Assembly: GCA_013400155.1 (NCBI GenBank)
Contig: VXBM01001079.1
Span: 169,727-233,726 of the forward strand
Length of the DNA stretch: 64,000 nucleotides
Origin: Helopsaltes ochotensis
Taxonomy: Eukaryota > Chordata > Aves > Passeriformes > Locustellidae
Reading direction: 5' to 3'
A model generated the notes under the pieces. That model saw nothing but the letters and a program-made list of their open reading frames with translations. It was not told where the DNA came from and did no database searches. The position numbers were made by a program, and so were the translations under genes. Shown in pieces: positions 1 through 12,135 of the stretch; positions within the stretch are counted from its first letter, which is position 1; each line of letters begins with the position of its first letter.

Positions 1-1847
1 TTTTAAATCATGTTTTCACTTATGTAATGTATGGTTATGAAATGCCCATCACCTATGTACCACAAAAATGAAATAAATTTAATAATTTCTTAGATGTAGA
101 AGAAATCATATATCAAGAAATAGTAAGAACCCAGAATTTTTCTGAAGGAGTTTTTTGACTGTGCACTTAGTTTGGTGTTAGCCAAGATCTAATGATAGAA
201 TGATAGATTTTAAGGTTAGGATTAAATATTCTGTTGTAAAAATACAGACAAATTTTTCCTGATTTTCTGCAAAATTATTTTGGAATCTCCCTGTTTGCAT
301 ATATTTCATTAAAGTGTCTTTACATTAATCAGCTATTCAAGAAAATAAATTTTTTATAAATATTTATTGGTCAAAGCACTGGTGACCTTATTGCTTTTGC
401 CAAAATTTACCATATATATATCCATACATATATACAATTCATTAAAGTGAAAGTATTACTAAGTCCTTTGGAAAATTGACATGTCTACAGTTTGGTTTTG
501 GTTTTTTTTTGATTGGGTCCTCCCAACTTTCCTACACTAGACCAGCTTGGTTTCTCACTAATAAGCTTTCCTCAGGTGAAGTTCCCTCATTTTTTAAATC
601 CTATTAATGCTGTAGGCAGAAGCTAAGCAGACTTCTCACCTGTAACTATTTTAAAAATACTTAAGCTAGGGTTTGCCATTTCAGGGTCAGTTTGCATTCT
701 GGATAAATGCTCAGATCTGCTCTTTTTATACTTCCTGATTTACCCAGGCTGCCAATTACTACCTGCTTGGCATCCAGACTCACATCTCATACCTCACCAT
801 TTGTGCGGATGTTGTATGTCATCACTTCACTCTAATAAACATCTGAGATCTCAGCTTCTCTCAATTCCCAACAACTGTGTAAACAAAACACAAAGGATAA
901 TCTTGAAAGGAAGAAAAAAAAAAAAAAAAGAAAAAAGAGGGGAAATAAACCCTTTCACCTGTGAAACCTCAGTCTGTGCTGGTAGAAAGAAATAGGTTTA
1001 GCTTGGCTCATATTCATTTCTTAACTTACATCCCAAAATTGTCATGCATAATTTGATCCAAATGGATCGCCTTGGTTTCAGGAGGGGAAACAGCTCAAGT
1101 AACAGAAAAGAGTGAATCACCTGTAAGTTATTGAGAAGTCAGACTGCCACTTGGGTCAAGGTTAGGGTAATTAGCTGGTCAGCCTGAACTGCGATTTGCC
1201 TGAGGAGAAACAAATTAATTTGGTTTCCACATTTTCAGCATGACCCTTGTTGCATTCTTCCTGGATCCAACAACCTCTTCCTTATGCATGACCAAAAAAT
1301 TCCCACTGCTTAAATACTAATCTTTCTTTCAAAGACAGTAGTGGGTATCAGCAGTCATGAATGTTTCTAATTTCTTGCCAATCTGCCTCAGTTTTCACAC
1401 TTTTTATCATTGACATTGCAGACTAAGTCAGCTGTAACTAGATTATGCATGCCTTTTATTTTTCAGTTCCCCATAATTTTCTCAGTACATACAGAAATCT
1501 GAGTTATCTGCTGCAGCACATAGCCCGAGCTTCTGTAATACAAGCACATTTATTTGTGATTCTTGTTTCTTTCTCAACTTTTTTTCATATTGTATTTTTA
1601 AATCTTAGATTATTTTGTAGCTCTATACATGTGTAAAAATGTCCTATTTAGGAACAGAGTTGCCTGTGGTAAAGACAACAGAGTCTTTCAGCTGCTCTCA
1701 GTATTTCACCTTAGGGAGTGTCTAGAATGATCGCACCAAAGGATTAAGTTCAGTCTAAACAGTCAGTTCTACTTGGTGCACTTAGACAACCAGGAAAATT
1801 CAAATTAAGATTATTTCCATATGTGATTCTTTAGTCAGAATCTTCTT

Positions 1848-1879
1848 TGCATATACACATGTGCATGTGTGTATACACA
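1848..1879. repeat. Alternating purine-pyrimidine (CA/TA-rich) near-palindrome
   Basis: About 32 bases alternate almost strictly between pyrimidine and purine, mixing TA, CA and TG steps, and the tract is close to self-complementary around its centre near 1862. Such tracts can extrude hairpins or adopt Z-form DNA. No gene context suggests a function. Confidence 0.5.
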
Positions 1880-2652
1880 ACCTTTAAAGTGTGAGGAAGC
1901 CGTAAAAAAGAAGATTGTACCTGCTCTGGTCTGGAGCTTGGCAGAGATCCTTTCCAGACATTCTTCCCAACCCAAATTATTCTGAAATTTTTAGGTAGTA
2001 ATGGATTCTGCTGAGAGTTTCTGGCAACAATATCTCTGCTAACTTATGAATATCCCTGTTGGATAGATCTTCATGCATTAGATATAGTAAAAAGACTTCT
2101 CAAGTATTTAAAGGTAGTATTCCTATTAATAGAATAAAGATATTCTGCTATGCTTTCTGTGAACGCACATGCAACCACAGCCTAAACTAATTCTGTTTGT
2201 GAATCTGGAGACTTCGGCTTCACACAGCATTTCTGTCAAAGGAGTGCAACTGTGGTATTAAAGAATAAATAGGTAATTTACAGCAACATGTGAGACAGAT
2301 TGTCACTGCCCAGACGATCTGTGGAGAGCAAAAGCTTAAATAAAGCTGTTAAAATCATACTGTCTATCTAAACTAGATTGGCACAGAACTTGGGTGATAC
2401 CACTTTTTGCCTACATTTAAATGGGCAAAATAGAATTGACATTCACCAAAGGTAAAAAACTTCTTAGGCCATCCTGAGTAGGACCGGTAGTCTATTGGAG
2501 AAATTAAAAGAGTTTGAAATGCCCAGCATCCAGCAGGTGCCTGTTTTCCTCTATGAACCTCCACCTGGTACCACCTTGACTCCCAGCCCTTATATAATCA
2601 CACAGGGTCCAGGAAAATATCCATAATGCACTTGCAGGATTTACTTTAGTTG

Positions 2653-2670
2653 TTTTTTTTTTTTTTTTTT
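2653..2670. repeat. Poly-T tract
   Basis: An uninterrupted run of 18 T is followed by CTTTTAG. It could be a decayed retroposon tail in antisense, but no element is recognisable beside it. Confidence 0.7.
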
Positions 2671-3886
2671 CTTTTAGGTTTAAAAAGAAGTAAATCTACA
2701 AAATGCATTTGTGCATGTGAGACAAATGGTCGATTTGGGAGGAAAAGTTATTTACACCTTCTGTAGAGAAAGATATCTGTTTCCCTATTAATCAGGCAGT
2801 ACCCTCAAGTCAAGTCTAACCTTTCCAGATCATGCCCTGTGGTTACCACTGAACTGGCTTTTTATTTGCACAGTTCACTTCATTAGGATATGATACTATG
2901 AGCTACCTTGAACTTTTACAAAGCGAGGGGCTTGGATATCAGCAAATCTCTGTCATTTTCAGCCCAGTATAAATGTATCTTGTTTCTGTTTGCTTTCTTT
3001 TAGTAAACAATCTGTCCTTTTCCATTTCACATTTTCCTGCCAAAAAATATATGACAGTTGCTCAAATTAATGTTTAGGCAGAACTGCAGGGTGAATTCCT
3101 TTCTTTCCCCTTGGGGGAAAACCTGTGAACACACAAATACATATATGCACACACTATCAGCTGCAGCCTGAGGCTTAGCAGCCGCCAGTTGAGATTGCTT
3201 CAGGACAGATTTTTGTAGAACATTATTAGGCTTTTTAATTGGCGGCTTATGATAAAACAATGTTTCTCTGACTCAATTTTGAATTTTTAAATTGTTCACT
3301 AAAGGCCTGAAAAACTGTCCGGCTTATCTGGCTTTAAATACTTTAATGTTGCCACTGAATTCGGAGAAAGCAATTCTGAGTTTGAAAGAAAATCAGGGAA
3401 AGCTAGTATGCTTACATTGTGATTATCAAAGCAAATTTAATACACATTTAGAGTCCATGCCAGACCATTCAGAAACATTTCAGCTTATTGGCAAAATTGC
3501 ATTAGGCTACATTTAGACCTCATCTACAAGCTGTTCAATTTAAGATTCAGCGCTTAGCTTTAGGATAGGATGCACTAGGACAACATGATCTTAGTGATAT
3601 TTATATGCCACAAAAAGTACACCAGGCAACTCAGAGATCTGGGTAAATTGCAATTTTATTCCAAAGGAATTTGGTGTCACAGACAACCTGTCTGGTACAA
3701 AGATATCTTTCCTAAACCTTCTGGTCTTGATGAAGAGTTTAGGTTTTTTCCCTCAGCTTACCACAATGCTGTGAGACAAAGCAATGTTTTCATGCCCAAA
3801 TGGGAGGGCCACACCAATACAGCAACTGAGTTATCAGCCAGGCTGCCTTGCCTCACAAGATCATGACTGATACCATTATCAGCCTA

Positions 3887-3960
3887 ATCAGCCTGCTCTA
3901 CTTGAGCAGGAGAGTCAGACCAGATGACCTGCAGAGGTGCTTTCCAACCTCAAGTAGTGC
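3887..3960 (+). mobile_element. CR1 LINE 3'-end fragment
   Basis: The stretch reads through a CR1-like 3' terminal region: a 'ctgctctacttgagcaggag' segment, then a 'gaccagatgacctgcagagg' segment and 'tgctttccaacctcaa'. This order is characteristic of avian CR1 3' UTRs. The expected ATTCTATG octamer tail is absent or decayed. It is a dead 5'-truncated fragment. Confidence 0.7.
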
Positions 3961-4009
3961 TCGTGCTCTGCATGTCATGTACTTGTCATGCAGATTTGGT
4001 CAATATTTT

Positions 4010-4212
4010 AATCAAGGAAATGGATGAAGTAATATCACGTGAGTACCAGGAAATTGTGCAGGACACCAAACTCAAAAGAAATGCAGGGCAAGTGAAAGCC
4101 AGGATTTGACTCCAGCACAATCTTGAGAAACTGAAGAAACAAGCTGTCAAGAAGATAAATTTAAATGGATAATGTGCTACACTTATTAAATAAATAAAAA
4201 AAAAAAAAGGTA
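4010..4212 (+). mobile_element. Possible older CR1-derived fragment with A-rich end
   Basis: 'ggacaccaaactcaaaagaa' followed by text resembling 'gagaaactgaagaa' is reminiscent of the segment between CR1 ORF2 and its 3' UTR. The stretch ends in TTAAATAAATAAAAAAAA at 4187-4208. It lies just downstream of the clearer CR1 fragment and could be part of a rearranged copy. The similarity is weak. Confidence 0.35.
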
Positions 4213-5151
4213 AAAAAATTAAGACCCAGATTAAATTGGCAAATAATTGACTTGAGAGCAGCCCTATAGGAGAATGATTCGCATATAGTAGGCATCGAGC
4301 CAGCTATGAAAAAAAACCATGGTATTTCTAATTATTAGTATGAATTTCACTGAAACACAGAAAGCAGTTGAGCTTTTATATTTAACATTATTGCATCTTA
4401 GGCTGAGTACTACCTGTTGTAAACTGCTATTTATAAGCTGGATAAACATAAAATGGAGAGAATCTGAAAGAATTTTTCTGGTTTAATATATAAATGTGAA
4501 AGTTAAACTTGAGGTATTAGAGTAGTAGTGTTCTATGTGTTATATAAGAAGCTGAGTTTCAGAACCAAGACAAATTTAGACTAACAATGTATATAGTTGC
4601 AAAATGGTACTGCAATCTGGAACAAATATCCAAAGGAATTTTGAAAATCTTTATGATTAATCAGTTTGGAGACCTTTTTTCTGATGTTCAGTTTTTCCTC
4701 AGAGCTTCGATTATTGTTTCTTAGTGGTAGAATGAAGGACTAGATGTAGTAAGTTCTATCATTCAGAACATAAGAGTATGTTCCAAATAATATTCACAAG
4801 TTTACTTTCTTTCCTGCAGTTCAATTTAAAAAAAAAATTTCCTGTGAGTTTACATTTTTAAAAATTTAGCTTTATTTATTGTTTTTCTTAAAAAAGTAAG
4901 AAATTAGTTTGAGTAAAAATATTTTCACTTATAACAAAGCTCTCTTTCATTTAAGGATGGATGATTTGCAAAGAATATGTTTGTTTTTCGTTTAGTGACT
5001 GAAGACAGAGAAAACTGCATTTCCATTACAAATAATTGAAAATTCATTGATGACTTACAATTTTCAGTTCCTTCCCTCTAATTATGTTCACTAAAAGGAG
5101 TACTAATTCTATGACCTGAATTCTGAATAATGAACGACTATATGTTTAAAT

Positions 5152-5167
5152 CCATCCATATGGATGG
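5152..5167. repeat. Perfect 16-bp palindrome CCATCCATATGGATGG
   Basis: The sequence equals its own reverse complement over 16 bases and includes an NdeI-type CATATG core. It may be chance or a dimeric factor site; nothing nearby decides. Confidence 0.5.
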
Positions 5168-5405
5168 GCAAAAGCCGTGAAAGCTATTTTCAAAAGGTGA
5201 GTGTAAGAAACTTAAACACATCCGTATTTCTACAACACACATTTGAACATTTACATATCTGCTAGAGAGTTCTGTCGATGAAAGGTTTGCTAACTGTATG
5301 TAAATACATGTTTCTTTAGCAGATTCCTCCCTTTATATTTTTGATCAAAATCCGCCCCAGTATAGGATTTTTTAAAAATCTGCTTTAAAGGAGGCTGAAA
5401 GGTGT

Positions 5406-5428
5406 AAAAAAAAAAAAAAAAAAAAAAA
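5406..5428. repeat. Poly-A tract
   Basis: A run of 23 A follows GGTGT. It forms the F-rich part of a spurious open frame on the minus strand. No retroposon body is recognised upstream. Confidence 0.75.
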
Positions 5429-7954
5429 GTTATAAAGGATAATGATTGCGGTGGGTCAGAGTAGGTTCCTGTGACACTGATGGATACATTGCTGGAGATG
5501 TCAATACAGAGGTAAACAAAACCTGACAAGGAGACAGATTCTGCTGTCAACAAGAGATAAAATGGCCTTCCATTTTGTATCTGCTTGCTGTGGTTAACAT
5601 CACCAGTACAGCAACGCTGATTCTCTCAGATTAATTAATCTAGTGGGAAGACTCATAAAACACATTTGTTCAAAGCAACATCTGTTTTAGGTTACTTACT
5701 CCGTCCTCTGTTTAATTTCTCATAAATATCTCTTATTTTGTTTTTTGTGAACATTTGCCTAAGTTTACTTAGACAATAAAGATGTCATGTTCTTATATTT
5801 CTTGAGTGAAGGCCTTTTTCAGAGGATAGTTCTCTAATTATCTGCACTGTGCACCCTATTTATTTTATAAAAAAATGTGGCAATATGTTTCCTCAACATA
5901 AGAATTCTTTTCTGCTCTTGATATTGCTAAGTAATTTTTGTGAATTGTTTATTTGATTCTTGCTTTTCCCTTGCTAATTGAGGAATACATTTGTTCACTA
6001 ATGAAACGTATTCATTATTTGACTACATTGCAGATAGTTGAATAATATTAAGAAAGATCTGCAATATTTTCTGCTTTTAACTTCTGATCATTGCTAACTC
6101 TCTTATCTCATGTAATTTGACATCCCATTTTACCCATTACCAGATCCACATTAATTTCTCTTCAAATTTCTCTTCAATATGAATCACATAATCATTAAAA
6201 AAGAAAAAAAAAAAAATGGACATGAAATGTTTTCCAGATCACAGCAGGCTTTCATATTACAGCTCCCAGGGTTTGCTTTAGTATGTCTAAATGGTCTGTT
6301 AGGAGCCACAAAACTCCTCCAAAAGTATATCCACTGCCATTCCTGCCTCAGGTTCACCAGGAACAGCGTCTCCAGACCACAGCGTGCACGGTACCCTTGG
6401 CACAGTTCCAGTAATGCTGGATCAGGTGATCCTCAGAGAGTGTGGTAATTTTTGGCCATGCACATGTATGATGAGCCAGGAGAAAACCACAGTATCTCCT
6501 GACTTTATTGTATGGAATCTTTTGAAGTATGTCCGTATCTTTTAGAGTATTCCAGCTATAGCCAGAGCTTGCTGGTGTTTATAACTCATTATGTCCAAAC
6601 AGAACAAATATCTGGGTATGTAGCTAGAAACCCTTTACCATAAACATTTATATTTAAGAAAGCAACAGGTTTAATGGACTGTGTCCTGAAAAATACAACT
6701 TCAGCTCCTGTGTTGGCTTCTAATGTTTTTTTCTAAACTGTGCAAAAAGATCCTGGTGATTTGTGTCAGCTGTGTTTTGTCAGTGTTCAATTCTTGCCTA
6801 GACACTTTGCTTCAATAGGTAGGATGTGCTAATGAGCTTTCTTTCTCACTTCAGAGCTATTCTCACATTTCACTTCATCTCTCTTGCATTTCGTGCTCCT
6901 CTCCTGTAACACAGGAATAAAGCTTATGTAATTTTTTGCAATGAATTATATGTATTTATAATTTTAGATCATATACTGACTGTTCTGTAAAATGCCACAG
7001 TTATTACATATTTGTATTAAACTAGCACAATTGGACTCCAGCCTCAGCTGGGTTCTAGACACTACGAAAGACATTGATAATAACTATTAATAATGAAACA
7101 AAAATATATTTGTTAGAAGATGAGAAAGTTGCAGGTTTGGAGCATATTGTAATCACCATGACAGAATGTGTTATGTCTTCTGTACTTTTCAATATAAGCA
7201 GAATAGGTAAAACTCTTCTACTGTAAAACTGTGCTTATAAAAGTGAAGCAGTATAAAACAATAATTTAACCTCATCCAGTGAGGAACTGTTTTAAGTTCA
7301 TGTTTTATCTTACTTCTGAAATTCAGTCTATTTTTAACAGTATGCCCTGACCTAGCTGTCTTTCAAGAAAGACAGGAACATTTTAGTCAAACTTTAATTC
7401 CTTTACTTTGAAACAATAATAAAGCAGATTTAAACTGATGTCCTCTGGAAGCTGGGAGATTACTGCACTATGATCCCCTTGTTCTAGCTGTCTTATTTGT
7501 ACAGACTAATCTGTAACCAGAAAGCACACTATATCTAGTGTAGAAATTTCAGTTTTGAACTTAGCTACGAGAGTGACTCAAGAGAAGACACAAGTCAATG
7601 CGCACTCATGTTATACTAAGGTGATATCTTGACCTAGAGATGCAATAGATTGTATGAACTGGTGTTTCTGTCCTACAGCTTCTCTCTCTGAAAAGTATGA
7701 CTACTGATGCATTGTAAAGAAGATTTTGTGCCACAGACTTTTACATTTCAATAAATGTACATAAATAAAATTGTATATTCATACATTTTTAATAGGCTCA
7801 CAGATATCTTTTGAAAGAAATATCAGATTACAAAATAAACTGTAGCTTCTTCTTTATTAAGAACTGTCTCAGAAGACTGCCTTTCTGAGCTCAAATTTTT
7901 CTTTTTCATGTTCAAATCATTCAAACCCCCACTTTTGTGGTTGCTGTTTTTTCT

Positions 7955-7976
7955 GTTTGTTTGTTTGTTTGTTTGT
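7955..7976. repeat. (TTTG)n microsatellite
   Basis: Five or so TTTG/TTGT units follow a T-run near 7947 and end at TTCATTTG. It is an ordinary simple repeat. Confidence 0.7.
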
Positions 7977-10900
7977 TCATTTGTTTTTGTTCTCTAATGA
8001 AGTTATGGCAAAAAAAATTTACAGCTCAGAGAAATCTTGACACTATGGGCCACCCTCACTACTCTCCAGTGAAAAAGGAATTCCTTATGTCCAAGCATAG
8101 GGACAAAACAGTAATATAATATCTGTCTGTTTTATTCCTCTAAAATATTATACCTAATCCACTCTAAATGGGGTAATATTATCAATATCCTGTAATATTC
8201 ATGATCTTATTCATTATCCTGTAGTGTTCATGTTTTGATTTGGCTTCATTTTAGGAATATTTCAGCATTCTATTGATCACAAAACTTGAATAAGAGGAGA
8301 GAGAAATCGTCTTTTCAAAATTCCTGTCTCCAGTTTACCAGTGAGAAGGACATGGCAGTTTGTTTTATTGTTTTCTCTCTAATATTTAAACTGGTCTTCT
8401 CCCATTTTTTCCTTATTAATGCATTCCTTTCATTGATGGAGTATAGATTTTGAAGAACTTAAGAGTCAGTCCAACAGCCTTTGCTAAGCAGTCAAGAAAG
8501 ATTTTTTCACTCTCAGGTAAAAACATCATGATGGATTTGCTCAGCTTCCTCAAAGTCAAGACAAAAAAGGGTATACACTTCTTGGAGAGGATTCAGGAAT
8601 TTCTATTAGTCATCTCGAAGAATATTGTGCCCAGTGTGGATAAAGATCAAATAACCAGTTTCACTAAGTAAGGAAATGCTGGAATTTCATCAGTGGACCT
8701 TGAAAGAAGAATAGAGATGAATCAGTCTTCACAAACTAATATCTTCATTTGAGTTCCTTTCACCCAGTGCACAGCTGTGTAAGATTCTAGGATAAAGAAG
8801 ACGAATGAGAATAGCTTTTGGAGCAGCTTGAAGAAAATTCTATCTCTATAATGTATTATACAATGTAAGTCTTGTAACTTGACCATTTTAAGGACTGGAA
8901 ACTTAAGTCAATACACTGAATCCTTCTTTTCAAATTTTTCCTGGTATTTCAATTACCTCTATATTCAATTACTTATTGAATTTTCTTTTGATCAACCAGG
9001 TTTGGCTAGGGACTGTCTGTCATCACTGTACTGGCTCTAAGTATTTTTAGTCTATACTTGTGGGATGCATGTTTGTTTTTTTAAAGGCTCCTCATTTTCA
9101 AAAGAATTGAATGTAACTGTTGTAGAGTTTCAGAGAAACTGCAAGAAAAATTGTCAGACTTGGATTCTGAAATCTTTTGAATCAGCAAGGTGAAAGGGAA
9201 ATCAAGGCTAGTAGCTCAACCAGTAGAGGGAACTCTTACACAGTAAAAATTCAGGCAGGAATATAAGGTAGTACCTTAGGGATGTAAATATGCATGAATG
9301 TGTACATTGCAAAAATCCAACTGTAGTTTTTGGCTTCTTTGTACATAGCACATTGAGCTTTGTATTTTTATCCAATTGCAATTTATTGCAGTGAAGGTGT
9401 AACTATGCTAAATACAAGACTGGAAGAGTTCAAAAATAATTTTCAAAGTAGGTTCAAAACTTAGTGAATATTTAGGAGGAATTGGGAGCATGTGTTCTGA
9501 TTACTCTTTTTATTAAAACCTGCAATTTGTCTTTGAGAGCAGCAAAACAGCTTTAGCACTTCCTGACACAGTTCAGTTAGAGAATTTTTTTCACTGAATG
9601 CAATTGTTTCCCTTAGAAATTTTCCATGCTGTAACTGTGTGACTCAATTCAACTAGTTTTCTCCCTATGCATGAAACAAATATTGCTGACTAAAGCAACT
9701 ATCTTCATGTTGGCCTCATGGGCTAGATTTACAGCCATGTTTAGCATCTCCCTCAGAGAAAGAGACACCTAGATTTCTATAAGTGGGTTTAGGTATTAGG
9801 TATTTCAAAAGATGCTTTCAACAAACACTAAAGATTTGTCCCCATGTCCCTGTTTTGTCTAGATCCACAGTTTGATCACAGCTATCAATTCTATTTATAA
9901 CTCTAATAATTCATTTTCTGAGCCTTTGCTAATCAACTGAGTGATGACTGTTTTTCATTGTCTAATCAACCCTGACATTTCTTCAGGACTCATTCATTGA
10001 GAGTTCGCAAGAACACTTAGTTTTCATTCAATAAAAGGTCTTTTTCTGTTTCTATTTGATATCGATGTCAGCCTTTTATGAAAGGCAGCTAGCAATGGAT
10101 GAGCCCTCATAATCAGGCATATTTCCATCTGTATTCCTGCAACCCACTCCTGTCTGGCAAACCAAATGCAGTGTTTACTTCTTCTTTCTCACAGCACCTA
10201 ATAAAATTTCTTGCTGTTATGAGCATTGCATCATTGCTGACTTTCTACAGAAGATTATTCTCATTCTCTTCATGGCCCTAACCAAGTATTTTTGTTAAGT
10301 TTTACTCTTACGTCTGGTATTTCCTTTCTCCCTAGTTTCGGTAGGTTCTGTACGTTTTGTGACTGGTAGTCATGACCTGTTTGCTAATGACTATGAATGT
10401 GTGTCAAAGTGGTTTGGGGTCCTTTGTGCTGTCCTTCTTCCATCTGTGGCAGCAGAACAAGAGCGGTACAGAGCAGACTGGATTCTGTTTTCTCAATGCT
10501 GTAGATTCAGGGTAACATCTCTGAGGACATATATTCATCCTGTTCTGTGAATATATACTTTTTCTTAGCACTTTCATTTCCTAAAGAAAGGCAGTATGTT
10601 CCCATACCAATGGGTTGTGATGGACGTTTTGACATGTAAATAAGTGATTTTTTTTTTTAATCCTGCTCATGTCATTCACTCACTGAGGCTGCTAATTATC
10701 TTTTTCAATGTTTCCATGGAGTTCAAAAAGCTCTTTTTATCAAAGGAAGCTGAAAACCCAGTATTTAGGTCTGTCCTTATTTACAAGGCATTTTGTGATT
10801 TTAGTAGCTATTCTGTATGGAAACCTCCCTGTTTTGCATTTTGTCACCTGGAACATTCTGTTACTTATTTCCCAAGTTTATTTGTTAACACCTCAGACTT

Positions 10901-11150
10901 TTTGGTCCCATAGAGGCAGAGGTACCATAAATTACTTTGGATCCGCTGCTTGTAATATCAACAGAAACATCCCAACCCAGGCAGAATTGTGACCCCATTT
11001 GCTCAGTGCTGCATCCGCACTAATCATCTCTTCCAAACAGGTAGTGCCTGTTAGCCTACTAGAAGTTGCTCTGTAATTTCCAAACTTGAGCTAGGGATCA
11101 TTTAGGATTACCATATGGACGTGTCAGATCTGATATCTGCTAGTCCAGAC

Positions 11151-11170
11151 GTCTATGTTAACACATAGAC
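11151..11170. repeat. Short perfect hairpin, 8-bp arms and TAAC loop
   Basis: GTCTATGT and ACATAGAC are exact reverse complements separated by four bases. The element is small enough to be chance. Confidence 0.4.
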
Positions 11171-11791
11171 CATTCTGTTTTCAATGAAAGTGTCTTCAAG
11201 CCAAGACTTGAATAAATTGTAGCAGAGATCATCATACTTAGCTCTGCATTGAGGAAGAGAGTGTAAAAAATGGCTAAATGTAATGTTTGTACATGAGGAG
11301 CCACTCTTTCCACTTATATATAAAGAACCAAAAAGCAAATATCACTAAAGGCAGTCTGGCAAAGTCAGTTCTATCCTCCATGTGACAGGGTTCTTTGTGG
11401 ACCTCACAGTGAATTTTTGGAAGCTGGTTAAAGGGAAATGAAAGGAAAATTATATCAAAAGTAGCACAGTGGGAAAGAGCTGGGAAATAATGGAAATCAC
11501 ACCACATTCCCCCAGCAGCCCCCCTCCAGTGTATCAGATCAAAGTCTTTCTATTTTAGAACCAAAGCTTCTTTATATTAAATACCAAGAAAGTATGTTTA
11601 GATAACATAAGAGACTGACTTAAACCATAAAAGTCAGGAAATTCAGCATTAAGTCTGACACACAGTTCTTAAATCACAGAGCAGAGAAAGGAAGGGGTGG
11701 GGATGGGAAGGTGAACTCAGGCACAGAAGCATAAGGTGAGGAGGGAAAGTGAGACCTATCTTAGCATCTTTCTACTTGTGTCACTGGAAAA

Positions 11792-11842
11792 CTAAAGATG
11801 GAGTTTTTAGGGAATTNCTAAAGATGGAGTTTTTAGGGAATT
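11792..11842. repeat. 25-bp exact duplication around a single N (assembly join)
   Basis: The 25 bases at 11792-11816 are repeated exactly at 11818-11842, with a lone N between them at 11817. This is what results when two overlapping contig ends are joined without merging the overlap. A true 25-bp tandem duplication with one uncalled base is possible but less likely. Confidence 0.75.
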
Positions 11843-12090
11843 ATTAATAGCCACTATGCCACTGCTTTCCTTTTTCTTTTTTTTTTTTTTCTATACAGAT
11901 TGGCCAAGTAAACAAATAAAATATATTTGGTCACCTCAGATCAGTTATGCTTTCTGTATGTATCCTACCCAGCCAGGAAAAGAAAAGATGCTATCATTAT
12001 CTAGCTTTCTTTTCTTTTTCTTCTGAGATTCATGCTGCTCTTAGCCCCACTGGAATTAAGTTATAACTACCCTGTTCTGAGAGCTAGCTA

Positions 12091-12096
<6 letters not shown>

Positions 12097-12135
<39 letters not shown>
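12097..12135. repeat. Poly-T tract (39 T)
   Basis: An uninterrupted 39-base T run follows TATGCC and ends before CTTATAG. Its length in the assembly is likely approximate. Confidence 0.8.

Larger units (their letters stand above)
1..3886. other. AT-rich intergenic or intronic sequence, no gene recognised
   Basis: No open frame here is long or recognisable, and no repeat family is evident apart from simple tracts: a poly-T run at 2653-2670, a poly-A-rich stretch near 913-935, and an alternating purine-pyrimidine tract at 1848-1879. The part at about 3280-3560 is less AT-biased than its surroundings and could be a conserved non-coding element, but that cannot be judged from one sequence. Confidence 0.6.
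4213..11790. other. AT-rich sequence without recognisable genes
   Basis: Only short chance open frames occur. Visible structure is limited to a 23-A run at 5406-5428, a TTTG tetranucleotide repeat at 7955-7976, a 16-bp palindrome at 5152-5167 and a small perfect hairpin at 11151-11170. A slightly GC-richer patch at about 6230-6450 is unassigned. Confidence 0.6.

Noticed and set aside
3292..3516. Short open frame with a CLHCDYQSKFNTHLES segment resembling half a zinc finger
   Set aside because: The spacing after the second cysteine does not fit a C2H2 finger and the expected histidine is methionine. No neighbouring fingers occur.
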